A DNA stretch of 64,000 nt from an uncultured Geobacter sp. GTDB lineage: Bacteria > Desulfobacterota > Desulfuromonadia > Geobacterales > DSM-12255. This document shows, piece by piece, positions 26,801-36,005 of the stretch. Every line of letters begins with the position of its first letter. The stretch's first letter is position 1. The notes beneath the pieces are model-generated. The model saw only the letters and a list, made by a program, of their open reading frames with translations, was not told where the DNA came from and did no database searches. A program made the position numbers and the translations under genes. The stretch lies in the NCBI GenBank assembly GCA_937860145.1, contig CALMBF010000134.1, positions 1-64,000 on the forward strand, given 5' to 3'.

Positions 26801-29800
26801 TAGCCATCAGGGCAAGCTCTGCATCGCCTGCCACAACCTGCACGGCACCAGCAATATTCAGATGATCATCGCCTCGCAGACCGAGCAGAACAGCAACGAC
26901 ATCACGGCCGGTGCTTACACCGGTACAGTTGCCTTCACGGCGCTGACCGGTGACAACTCCTACGACGAGGACGACGGTGCGGCCGGGTCAGCCGGTGAGC
27001 TCAACGCCGATGACCTGTGCGCCACCTGCCATACATCTGCGGCGGGTACCTCGCACAACAACAATAACAATACCGACAGCCAGGCGCCGACCGGCCACAA
27101 CATCGGCTCCAACTGCTTCACCTGCCATGCAACCCACACCGACTCGACCAACGCCTTCAAGGTCGGTGTCGGCACGGCCTGCAACGCCTGCCACGACTTC
27201 CCGCCGGCGACCGGTGCCCACCGCAAGGGGACCGCGCTCACTGATCCGGAACTGCACTCGAATACTGCATCGAACGACAAGGATGTCGAAGACCGGACTG
27301 ACTGCGCCTGGTGCCACACCGGCGCCGACCAGTACACCTACGACCTGACCGCCGACCAGGCCGCCGGTGGCGCCCGCGGCAATCATGCCAAGGGGCAGAC
27401 CAACCGGCGCAGCGTACTGGCGACGGCGGTTGGTTATGAGACGACCAACTTCTCCTGTGCCACCGCCTGCCATGCGTCCAGCGCCTCCGACGGTGCCTGG
27501 ACCGACGTCAACGGCCTCAACTGCAACGCCTGCCATTACGCAGCGGCATCGCCGACCGGTGCCAGCAACAATGCGGCTGGCACCCGCGCCGTCTCGGCGA
27601 CCCACAACAAGCACTTCGACAAGAACAACATGACCTGCGCCCAGTGCCACGACGTCAGCTACAGTCCGACGATCACGGCGATCCGCGGCGTGCTGACCCA
27701 CATCATCGCCCCCAACTACAGCGGCGCCGGCAACGACGGCATCCTGCTGCAGGGGCGTGCCAACGCCACGCTCGATGAGGCAACCGTCACCCGTTCAGGG
27801 ATGGTCTACAGCGGCGGCGCCGCCGATGCCGGCGGTCCCAACAACACCTGCACCGGCGGGATCACCACCGGTTGCCACGCCTCCGGTACCCCGGACTGGG
27901 ATGTGGCCATCCCGGCGACCAGCGCCGGTTGTGTGATGTGCCATACCGAGACCAACACCGCGGCCTACAACCCGACCTCGGGTATCCACGACAACAGCCC
28001 GAGCGGGCCGACCGTGACCGGCAACAGCCACGACGGCAGCTTCGACAACGGCAGCGGTGGCACTGCCGACTGCGTCACCTGTCATAGCACCTCGCCGAAT
28101 ACGACGCCGACCAATCATATCAACGGCGTGCTGAATACCGGCTCTGCCATAACGGTTGCCGCCATCGCCGGCTACAACCAACCTGCCGGGACCTGCGCCA
28201 CCACTTGCCACAGCGCCGGGACGACCTGGAGCTACAAGTGGTCGACCACCGCGTACAACACCAACGGCACCGAGTGCGCCAACTGCCACGGCGACTACAC
28301 CTCCGGGTGGAACACCGGCGTGGCGCCGCATACCGAGAACCCGACCCGCGGTACCAAGCACAATAACGTCGGCAACCTGACCTACCCGTGCTCGGACTGC
28401 CACGCCATCGGCTCGGCCGGCTACAAGTGGACCAGCAAGTGGGATCCGACCGGGACCAACAGCAACCACGGCGACGACAAGATCACCATGAACCAGGTGG
28501 CGGGAACCAACACCTTCGCCATCGACACCGTTCCGAACCCGGATCGCGCCGGCTGCACCACCACGTCGTGCCATAGCAACGATGCGGCCCACACCTTCCG
28601 CGTCACGACGACCAGCCTCACCACCCAGACGGTGACCGGCAATGCGCCGGACGTCTCCTGCTCCGGCTGCCATGGTGGTTATGTCGGTACCAATGCCAAC
28701 GGCTACTGGCCGGATGGCCCCAATACCGCCGGTGACAATACCTCTGAAGACAACTCCGGTGCCCACTTCAAGCACATGGAGGTCCTGGCCAAGGCCAAGT
28801 ACAACGAGACGATCGCGCAGCTGCTGACCAACAACGGCAACGGCACCGCCGACGCCAAGCAGAAATTCCTCTGCGCCTACTGCCACGGGACGGCATCTGG
28901 CAACCCGATGGACGCGACCCACGGCCAGACCTCTTACCTGCCGGCAGATGTCACCCGCATGTACGCCATGTGGGATCTGACTCAGTCGTCGGTCGACAGC
29001 AACGCTTCCTACGATGGCGTCACCAACCGCACCTGTGCCACGGTCGACTGCCACAACAACAAGACCACCCCGACCAGCCCGACCAACTTCAGCTGGTACG
29101 GCGGGGCGACCAGCGCCTGCATCATGTGCCATGTCGACGTCACCGACGGCTCGGTCGCCAGCTCCAACGGCGGCACCCATGTCGCCCACACCTCGGCGGC
29201 GACCAACTTCGGGCGCACCATCACCTGCAACGATTGTCACAAGACGGCCAGCGAGACGGTGGCGTGGGGGAGCCCCGGCACCCCGCCGACCAATAATCAC
29301 CTCAACGGTACCTTTACCGTGTCGAGCAATGTGGTGACCTTCACCTACAGTGCCGGTCAGGGCTGCGGCACCAACGTCTGCCATAACGCCGGCGACGGCG
29401 TGACCGCCCCGGCCTCCGGCGCCAACAGCTACCCGTGGGGAACCGCCCTGGCCAACTGCTCCATCTGCCACATCGCCAGCCCGACCTCGGCGGCCCATAC
29501 CAAACATCTCGCGGCCAAGGTCTCCAGCTACGTCTCAGGGAGCTGCGCCGACTGCCACGCCAACAGCACCACCACCCAGATCACCGCCTCGACCCATATC
29601 GACGGCACCAGGAACGCCGGCGGCGGCAGCTCCAAGATCACTGCTGCCCCGGGCAACGGCTCCTGCACCAACAGTTGCCACCTCTCGGCCGAAGCCGGTG
29701 ACTGGACCGGCGGCAGCGCGGCGATCGCCTGTGCCGATTGCCACAGCGGCAGCGGCGCCTCCGCCTACATCGGCGGCGACAAGACCTCGGTCTCCGGACC

Positions 29801-32800
29801 GAACTACATGCCGCAGTACAATATGCACGTGCTGACCCCGACCGTTTCGGGCAAGAAGCATGACGGCACCCTGACGGCCTGCACCACCTGCCATACTACC
29901 ATCAGTGCCCAGGCGACCCACGTCAACGGCACCTGGACGGCGGATGATGCCGACAATACCAACGACCAGCATCGCGGCCTCTTTGCGACGTACACCGACG
30001 CGGCCAGCGGCGGTTCCTGCTCCGGTTCCGGTGTGGCCTGCCACGCCGACGGCGGCTCCTGGACCCGCAAGTGGAAGTCGACCGTCACCGCCACCAACGG
30101 CGCCGAGTGCGCCAACTGCCACGGCGACTACGCCAGCGGCTGGAACGCCGGTGTCGGCCACGCGGTCAGCCCGACCCGCGGCAACAGCAGCAACCACAAC
30201 AGCACCGGCAGCCTGAGTTACGCCTGTACCGCCTGCCACGTCATCGGCGCCAGCACCAACGCCTATCCATGGACGACCGGCAGCAACGACTGGAAGGCCA
30301 CCGACGCCGGGGCCACCACCCTGCACGGCGATGGCAAGCTCACCATCAATAACACCAGCACCAGTCACAGCCGCAACGAGAACCCGGTCGGCACCTGGAA
30401 GTCCGGCTGCGCCGGCTGCCACGATGGTCCGAGCAACGACGGCGTCGGTTCCAACGACGGCCTCCATGACTTCCCGGTCAATATCGCCACAGCCCCCTCG
30501 ACCGTGCGCTGGGCGCTGCAGCCGGCCAGCGGCGATGCGGCTTCCACCGGCGGCGGTTGCGACGGCTGCCATGGCGGCGGCGGTTCCTTCGCCCCGAACG
30601 GCTCGCGCGGCAACGTCTATCCGGATCGTCCCGGCAAGCACGCCGAACACATGGCGGCCCTGACCGCCAAGGGGATCACCGGTGCGGAAGCCTGCAACTA
30701 CTGTCATCCCTACTCGTCTGGCAGCTCCTATGTGGTCGGCGAGCACAACGACAACGTCGCCCCGGCGACCATGCCGAATGCCACCTCGAACTACTTCCGC
30801 CGCATCATCGGCGGGGCCAACGACAGCAACGGCATCACCAACGGCTCAGGGACCAGCTATGTGACCTGCTCCAATGTCGACTGCCACTTCGACATGCCGC
30901 GCACGCCGCACTGGTACACCGATGACGTCAAGCCGGAGACCGTCACCCTGACCGCCGTGGCCGGGCCGAACCCGCGCTCGATCAAGGTCAGCTGGAATGC
31001 TCCGGGCGATGACGCCGGCGTCGACGACACCACCCCGTACGTCTACGACCTGCGCATGGGCACGTCGTCGGCGATCGCCACCAACTTCATCTCGACCACC
31101 AACTACGCGCCGGTGCCGATGACCTACAAGCGCGGCGCGGCTACGGAAGTTGTCGTCGAGAACCTCACGCCGGCCCAGGGGCTGTACTTCGGTCTGCGCA
31201 CCAAGGACACCGCCGGCAACTGGTCCGACCCGTCAGTCACGGCAGCCGCCGTCACCCCGACCGTCGATACCCAGGCGCCTGATTTTGGCGGAGTCAGCAA
31301 GGCCGAGAAGGGCGACAGCAGCCAGACGGTCTACCTGACCTGGGAGCCGGCGGAGGATCACACCATGCCGATCACCTACAAGGTGTGGATGAAGAACGAA
31401 TCGGCCGGCGCCCTCAACATGAGCGTCGACACCCCGCTGCTGACCGGGGTCAAGGGACACAGCATCCAGCTCACCGCCGCGGACGGTCTGGTCAACGACG
31501 AGATCTACCAGTTCGGCGTGCGCGCCTGCGATGCCCTGAATAACTGCGACACCAACACCCAGGTGGTGTCGGCCACGCCGACGGCGGAGCCGACGGTTAG
31601 CAAGACCAACCATGTCTACCGGGCCAATGCAGCCGCTTCCGGCGGCTATGTCGGAATGGAGAAGGATGCAGCCTTCTCCAGCGCGTCAACGTCGGCGCTG
31701 CCGGTGACGTTCCGCCCGGCGGCCAACCTGACCTACCCGGTGCTGTACATGGTCGATTCGTTCAACTGCTACATCACCAACGGCAACGCCACCTCGGTAA
31801 TCCGCGCCACGCTCGGGACCTCGACCGGGGCCAACTTCACGGCGTTTACCGCGCCGACCATGAGTGTCGACGTGACCATGGGCGCCCGCGCCAAGGGGAT
31901 CAAGACCTTCAAGTTCGGCGATGTCGCCGGGCGCCAGGTTGCCTCCGGGCAAAGGATCGCCATCCAGTTGACCCTGGTTTCGGGAACCGTCACCAGCATC
32001 GGCTGGGGGAGTGCGGCCAACGGCGGGGCGATGACTTTGTCCGAGCGCATCGTCAATGCCGCCCCGCTCAACCCGAACCTGAGCCTGACCAGCAACACCA
32101 ACGGCACCATCACCGTCGGCTGGCAGAACAACGGCGACGGCAGCGACGGTGTCGCCGACACCGTCCACTACGACCTCTACGGTTCGGACGACAACGGCAC
32201 CACCTATCGCTACCTGCTTGCCAAGAATCTTGCTGCGACCACCACCAGCTATGCCTGGATCACTCAGGAGGACGGCATTGCCGGCTCGGCGACCATGGCC
32301 GTCAAGCTGCTGCCGGGTGACGGCTACACCCACTACACCGGCGCCGGCACCACCCTCACCGGGCTGGCGGTGAACAACACCAACGACAACGTGGCGCCGG
32401 GTGCCATTACCGATCTGGTCGCCAGCCCGCGGCCGAAGTCCGGCTCGGTGGTCCTGACCTGGACCGCTCAGGGCGATGACGATTACAACAACGGCCGGGC
32501 CAAGTACTACGAGATCCGCTACTCGACCTCGGCCATCACCGAGGGGAACTTCAATTCGGCAACGCTGTGCACCAACGTGCCGACCCCGGATTTCGGCGGG
32601 CGCGTGCAGAAGTATGAGGTCACCGGGCTGACGCCGGGGCAGACCTACTACTTTGCCATCAAGACCTTCGATGACGGCACCCCGGCCAAGTCCTCGCCGA
32701 TCTCCACGGCGAAAGCGGTCGGCACCGACCAGACGGTCGGCGGCCCGCGCTGCGGCATGTGCCACACCACCGGGCCGAGCATCGTCGAGTCGGCCGGCAA

Positions 32801-35384
32801 CCACAAACTGCACGGCATTACCATTGCCAACTGCACCAAGTGCCACGGTTCTGCGGTGGCCAGCTATGGGCTCGACCACCAGGATGGCGTGCTGAAGATG
32901 GGCTACGGCCCCGGCGGACCGCAGGCGCCGATCATCTCCGGCAACCGCATCTATTACACCGACAACGGCCTGGCCGGTGGTACGGTCATGTACGACGATA
33001 CCGACGGCTTCGGCGGCTTCGGCAACGGCAGCTATGCCAATGTCGGTGACGCCATCGACGACGGTTCCTGCATTAACTTCGGTGCGTTGGGTGTGGGTGG
33101 CTGCCACTCCGGCGCCGGCACCGACCCGGATGGCGCCGGCTCGCTCTTCGCGACCCTGCCGACCCCGACCTGGACCTCGGCGGCCTATCTCAACTGTGCC
33201 GCTTGCCACGGCAACCCGAGCCGCACCGTGGATGCCTATGGCCGAGCCTTTGATTCCGGCTTGACCGATCAGGTCAAGGCGGCACCGACCATGGACAACC
33301 ACGGCAACTGGGACCCGGCCGGGGCGACCGAGCAGTCGCGCAAGTACATCGGCCAGCACGAGAAGCACCTCAACTACAGCTACCGCTTCAGCAAGGGCGA
33401 CAACTGCAATCTCTGCCATGCCGGCGATTACCGGGATGTCAACAATCTCGACGGCAAGCACGCCAACGGCGATGTGGACGTCAAACTCGATCTGGTCGCA
33501 GCCGGTCCGAATGCCACCTGGGCGCCGGGAACGGCGACCACGGCCGGTACCTGCAGCAACATGTCGCCGGAGTCCTGCCACCCCTCGACGGCCACGCCGA
33601 AATGGGACAGCAATGTGAGCTTCGATTGTGTCCAGTGCCACGGTTTCGCCGGCGTCACGCCAAGCCACGTGACTGATCCGAACGCCGGGGTCTCTGCTGC
33701 CAACAACGGCTGGGCCACTGACCCGATGCCAGGCAACTGCACCTACTGCCACTTTGGCGGACATCCGCGCGACACTGTCGGCGGTACCGCGCTGATCCTG
33801 GCGAACAGCAGTCAGGTGGGGATCAACTACAAGTCCGGCGGCATCCACATGAAGGCCTCCATCGGCGGCCGTGCCGCCCGTGCCACCGAGGCGGAACTCT
33901 GCTGGCAATGTCACGATGCCAACGGCATCTCCGAGTGGGGGACGGACACCGGTGCCAATAACACCGTCATCCGTCCGCCGAACAACAACGACTACAACTT
34001 CGGGACGATTGCCCTCACCGCCGGCGGCGCCGCCATCTCCAACTGGCTGGGCGACGGCAGCGGCGCCTTCTGGCGCTCGGGCAACGCCAACTTCGGCTAC
34101 AAGGAAGCTCGCATCAAGTCGACCCACTCGACCAGTCCGACGGGCACCTCGGCGGTGACCAGCGACCGCTTCCGGACCCATACGGAAACCCTGGACACGC
34201 TGGCGAATATCCGCTGCTCCAACTGCCACGATGTCCACAACCTCAACAAGGCGCCTGGCGACAACGTCACCGGCAAGCCGTACCTGCGCGGCACCTGGCT
34301 GAGCAACCCGTACAAGGAAGACGGAGCGCCGCGCTCCGGCATGAGCTACACGTCTCAAAACGCCTACGGGCAGGTCCCGCGCGGCGGCACGGCTTACGTG
34401 CAGGATGGTGGTTACTTCATCGACCAGAACAGCGGCAATCCGACCGCCGGCTACGGCCTGGCGACCTCGGCGGGTCTATGCACCCTCTGTCACGGCAGCA
34501 ATGTCGACGGGATGGACAAGGCCACCGGCGAAAACCTGTGGCTCGGCACCAACGGCCACAGCAACTCGGCGATCGGCGGCACCGCCCAGTACAAGGTCAA
34601 TATCTTCGATACCGGTACCGGGGTGGCAGGCGGCTACGGCACCTATAGCGGCCGTCCGACCCCGGTCGCAGCCACGGCTCGCGCCGACGAGAAGGCCACC
34701 GTGATCCCCAATATGGGTTACATGATCCAGTACGGTTATGAGGGTCACGGCTACCGCGGCGCCGAGAGCGGCACCACCTACAACGGCAGCTACACGCCGG
34801 CCACCAACCCGGCGGCCCGTGCCTATGCCTTCAACGCCTTCGACTGGGGCGTCAGCGTTGACGCCAGCACCATCGATGTCGGCTTCCATGCCTTCAGTTG
34901 CTCGAAGTGCCATAATCCACATGCGTCGCGGCTGCCGAAGCTGATGATCACCAACTGCCTCGACGTCAAGCAGAACACCTGGGATGATGGCAATACGTCT
35001 CAGACGCTGTACACATCTGCCAACAACACGGATCAAGGGAAGAAAACCGCCAGCTACGACTCGGCGCAGAACTGCCACCGCTTTAACTTCAAGTTCACCG
35101 TCACGGCGACTAATATCAGTTTCCCGTCGACGACCACAATTCAAAGCGGCACGGCGATTTTCACCGGCGCCAACGGCTACAAGGTCGGTGACCGCGTCAA
35201 GATCACCGGTGGTGTCAATAACGGCAAAGTCGGGACTATTCAGAGCTTAACCACGACGGTCCTGACTCTTAACAGCATCACTGATGCGAGTGGTGGAAGC
35301 ACCACTCTCACTACAGCCGGAACGGGAACCAGCATCACGCTGGAAGGCGCCCGCGGCGGCTGGAACAAGATCACCCCGTGGTAA
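23871..35384 (+). CDS. giant multihaem c-type cytochrome 2 (about 66 haem motifs)
   Basis: A 3837-residue paralogue of cytochrome 1 with the same architecture. The signal peptide MSRFLFLAGLGLLMLMALPS is cleaved near residue 25. Haems 1-54 span about 30-2335, the Fn3-like block about 2336-2957, and haems 55-66 about 2961-3680. All 66 motifs align one to one with cytochrome 1: 53 CX2CH, 4 CX3CH, 5 CX4CH, 2 CX7CH, 1 CX10CH and 1 CX6CH (motif 48, which is CX3CH in cytochrome 1). Unlike cytochrome 1, about 85 residues of a small beta-rich domain (YKVGDRVKITGG) are inserted in the C-terminal cap between NCHRF and WNKITPW. The start has AGAGGAG 7 nt upstream. It has its own promoter and terminator. 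Confidence 0.95.
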   Translation: MSRFLFLAGLGLLMLMALPSRSLAAIATLHYFDCKQCHKAGMAITAMGANNVCLECHSTTGTFTDSTPAPAAWYDGIPNARYNALADQNDLFGAASAVLGAGSYTGQSHGWGVSDVRAAAGAKAPDKTNPLYAGFYSRYNASTGKVTCSRCHNPHGDADLGDGNILANPKLLIRNALNSNAPMQPEVMCRACHVDLDKSDSLTINTHPMVTDYAAAQAASPNDLRTQAEIDTFTGGHSSKVQLSNGGVGCVSCHGVHYTDSDATTADGLANRTGLLNSPGELLRSDGAHRTGPSRNAAGTGTAQLRSNLCQSCHKYELHGQGLSGDHKLGCLDCHNGHDPVGNTSDYMLRSASNGAVPTRPNGTNGASANITFNAFTAGDPRLNWADDIGGGSANGFCEKCHGDVNSGTIGAKAAEHLPGNGNQCNVCHKHNDPANQYSFNRDASAATCGQCHGFPPYLNSPGDRPPGGTGVDGGYAVNKSTDPNTPYDYVTSTTHEKDESTTGHKVHAGRDLPLSPANTLATDWYFVGSAGIDNCKVCHGPDAGSSAGGHREAPATRPNTFRDVPFDGIAKHGGMNPAYNINSPYTCSNVYCHTNGAPYSGASRPNRVYTFVNVTPPWVGNGSNYAAGGYGSIHTQANECAACHGNTATTMGAGQKQNSAAHLAHLGGATTLNMGKTFSCSVCHVQSAASSTALAVNAMDGRTGGKHVNGDIDVNFDGTGFNTELTTSTYTASTGVCATYCHNVASQGGEVTADWDNGTDMQCDSCHGGLASDSSGNGGAGPISTGSHARHISSATGPTLACAECHGTGSDAGTHAGHLDGVVNMKPPVDGVAFADICQECHGYDAEAGEVLPVWGSPATTDCATCHAGIKCGADLEGKAPPVFNFARSAGHNRPTASGAYPVSGNVAANSNCADCHVTTSAQHWDGTSGNTAMLRTDVGFPATYAGNENAFCGNCHGSAPAHPTKAASVATRNINSHQGKLCIACHNLHGTSNIQMIIASQTEQNSNDITAGAYTGTVAFTALTGDNSYDEDDGAAGSAGELNADDLCATCHTSAAGTSHNNNNNTDSQAPTGHNIGSNCFTCHATHTDSTNAFKVGVGTACNACHDFPPATGAHRKGTALTDPELHSNTASNDKDVEDRTDCAWCHTGADQYTYDLTADQAAGGARGNHAKGQTNRRSVLATAVGYETTNFSCATACHASSASDGAWTDVNGLNCNACHYAAASPTGASNNAAGTRAVSATHNKHFDKNNMTCAQCHDVSYSPTITAIRGVLTHIIAPNYSGAGNDGILLQGRANATLDEATVTRSGMVYSGGAADAGGPNNTCTGGITTGCHASGTPDWDVAIPATSAGCVMCHTETNTAAYNPTSGIHDNSPSGPTVTGNSHDGSFDNGSGGTADCVTCHSTSPNTTPTNHINGVLNTGSAITVAAIAGYNQPAGTCATTCHSAGTTWSYKWSTTAYNTNGTECANCHGDYTSGWNTGVAPHTENPTRGTKHNNVGNLTYPCSDCHAIGSAGYKWTSKWDPTGTNSNHGDDKITMNQVAGTNTFAIDTVPNPDRAGCTTTSCHSNDAAHTFRVTTTSLTTQTVTGNAPDVSCSGCHGGYVGTNANGYWPDGPNTAGDNTSEDNSGAHFKHMEVLAKAKYNETIAQLLTNNGNGTADAKQKFLCAYCHGTASGNPMDATHGQTSYLPADVTRMYAMWDLTQSSVDSNASYDGVTNRTCATVDCHNNKTTPTSPTNFSWYGGATSACIMCHVDVTDGSVASSNGGTHVAHTSAATNFGRTITCNDCHKTASETVAWGSPGTPPTNNHLNGTFTVSSNVVTFTYSAGQGCGTNVCHNAGDGVTAPASGANSYPWGTALANCSICHIASPTSAAHTKHLAAKVSSYVSGSCADCHANSTTTQITASTHIDGTRNAGGGSSKITAAPGNGSCTNSCHLSAEAGDWTGGSAAIACADCHSGSGASAYIGGDKTSVSGPNYMPQYNMHVLTPTVSGKKHDGTLTACTTCHTTISAQATHVNGTWTADDADNTNDQHRGLFATYTDAASGGSCSGSGVACHADGGSWTRKWKSTVTATNGAECANCHGDYASGWNAGVGHAVSPTRGNSSNHNSTGSLSYACTACHVIGASTNAYPWTTGSNDWKATDAGATTLHGDGKLTINNTSTSHSRNENPVGTWKSGCAGCHDGPSNDGVGSNDGLHDFPVNIATAPSTVRWALQPASGDAASTGGGCDGCHGGGGSFAPNGSRGNVYPDRPGKHAEHMAALTAKGITGAEACNYCHPYSSGSSYVVGEHNDNVAPATMPNATSNYFRRIIGGANDSNGITNGSGTSYVTCSNVDCHFDMPRTPHWYTDDVKPETVTLTAVAGPNPRSIKVSWNAPGDDAGVDDTTPYVYDLRMGTSSAIATNFISTTNYAPVPMTYKRGAATEVVVENLTPAQGLYFGLRTKDTAGNWSDPSVTAAAVTPTVDTQAPDFGGVSKAEKGDSSQTVYLTWEPAEDHTMPITYKVWMKNESAGALNMSVDTPLLTGVKGHSIQLTAADGLVNDEIYQFGVRACDALNNCDTNTQVVSATPTAEPTVSKTNHVYRANAAASGGYVGMEKDAAFSSASTSALPVTFRPAANLTYPVLYMVDSFNCYITNGNATSVIRATLGTSTGANFTAFTAPTMSVDVTMGARAKGIKTFKFGDVAGRQVASGQRIAIQLTLVSGTVTSIGWGSAANGGAMTLSERIVNAAPLNPNLSLTSNTNGTITVGWQNNGDGSDGVADTVHYDLYGSDDNGTTYRYLLAKNLAATTTSYAWITQEDGIAGSATMAVKLLPGDGYTHYTGAGTTLTGLAVNNTNDNVAPGAITDLVASPRPKSGSVVLTWTAQGDDDYNNGRAKYYEIRYSTSAITEGNFNSATLCTNVPTPDFGGRVQKYEVTGLTPGQTYYFAIKTFDDGTPAKSSPISTAKAVGTDQTVGGPRCGMCHTTGPSIVESAGNHKLHGITIANCTKCHGSAVASYGLDHQDGVLKMGYGPGGPQAPIISGNRIYYTDNGLAGGTVMYDDTDGFGGFGNGSYANVGDAIDDGSCINFGALGVGGCHSGAGTDPDGAGSLFATLPTPTWTSAAYLNCAACHGNPSRTVDAYGRAFDSGLTDQVKAAPTMDNHGNWDPAGATEQSRKYIGQHEKHLNYSYRFSKGDNCNLCHAGDYRDVNNLDGKHANGDVDVKLDLVAAGPNATWAPGTATTAGTCSNMSPESCHPSTATPKWDSNVSFDCVQCHGFAGVTPSHVTDPNAGVSAANNGWATDPMPGNCTYCHFGGHPRDTVGGTALILANSSQVGINYKSGGIHMKASIGGRAARATEAELCWQCHDANGISEWGTDTGANNTVIRPPNNNDYNFGTIALTAGGAAISNWLGDGSGAFWRSGNANFGYKEARIKSTHSTSPTGTSAVTSDRFRTHTETLDTLANIRCSNCHDVHNLNKAPGDNVTGKPYLRGTWLSNPYKEDGAPRSGMSYTSQNAYGQVPRGGTAYVQDGGYFIDQNSGNPTAGYGLATSAGLCTLCHGSNVDGMDKATGENLWLGTNGHSNSAIGGTAQYKVNIFDTGTGVAGGYGTYSGRPTPVAATARADEKATVIPNMGYMIQYGYEGHGYRGAESGTTYNGSYTPATNPAARAYAFNAFDWGVSVDASTIDVGFHAFSCSKCHNPHASRLPKLMITNCLDVKQNTWDDGNTSQTLYTSANNTDQGKKTASYDSAQNCHRFNFKFTVTATNISFPSTTTIQSGTAIFTGANGYKVGDRVKITGGVNNGKVGTIQSLTTTVLTLNSITDASGGSTTLTTAGTGTSITLEGARGGWNKITPW
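24291..24448 (+). repeat. 158-bp segment identical to part of cytochrome 3
   Basis: As read by eye, every base from GCCTCCACCGGC to CGGGCCTGCCA matches 36426-36583, covering haem motif 3 and reaching into motif 4. Flanks diverge, including at silent positions, which points to gene conversion or a very recent duplication. Confidence 0.85.
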
Positions 35385-35426
35385 GGAGACGATTAGCGGG
35401 AAGCGAAGATTAGACTCAGCACGCCA

Positions 35427-35460
35427 GAGGGCCGGGGATCTCCCCGGCCCTCGTTATTTT
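35427..35460 (+). terminator. Rho-independent terminator of cytochrome 2
   Basis: GAGGGCCGGGGA / TCCCCGGCCCTC stem followed by GTTATTTT, nearly the same sequence as the terminator of cytochrome 1, so the terminator was duplicated along with the gene. Confidence 0.92.
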
Positions 35461-35577
35461 CTCCCGCCCTCAATTGCAGTAAACCTCCCTCGATTTTCAG
35501 GATTAATAGTATGGCCAGGCATTTATAACACTCTTTAGCTTAAGGCTTATATTTGTTTTCATTCATAACCGCAGAAG

Positions 35578-35592
35578 TGGCACATTTATTGA
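35578..35592 (+). promoter_or_regulatory. sigma-54-like promoter of cytochrome 3
   Basis: TGGCACATTTATTGA, 428 nt before the start codon. It has the best -24 element of the three (TGGCAC) and again lacks the -12 C. A/T-rich DNA lies upstream. Confidence 0.55.
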
Positions 35593-36005
35593 TGATAAGC
35601 CTGCGAAACGAAAAAGCCGGGGATGCGGGCCCGGGAACACTAGGTACAGCACAGGTTGTTTTTTCTAATGAGAGCGCGCCCCGGTGAGATGCTTGTTTGA
35701 AGAGATGTGTTTTTCATTAGTTATTGCACATTATATTTTGGGGGCGAGGAATGCCTTTGGAGTCGCCGTTGCTGCTAACCGGAAGCCTTGCGGCAGATCG
35801 CCAGAAATGTTTTATAACCAGCTAGAAATAAAGCGTTTTTTCCGTAATTGTGCACAGCTTGGTGATTTGGCGGAACTTGAAATCCGGTTTTAGCGATATC
35901 GCGGAAGGTCGTCTGATGGACGCACAAAATTTGTCTGGGCAGGTGAGCGAGATGGGGCAAAGGCAAGGTAGCGTGACGTCCGCAGTTTTAAAGAGGAGTC
36001 TCTTT
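35593..36005 (+). promoter_or_regulatory. long conserved 5' leader of cytochrome 3 with stem near the RBS
   Basis: About 410 nt without a supported gene, homologous in blocks to the leaders of cytochromes 1 and 2. The stem pairs CTG (35913-35915) and GGACGCAC (35918-35925) with GTGACGTCC (35973-35981) and CAG (35983-35985). The pairing GGACG/CGTCC differs from cytochrome 1, where GCAC/GTGC carries more of the stem. AGAGGAG lies 7 nt before the ATG. Confidence 0.5.
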
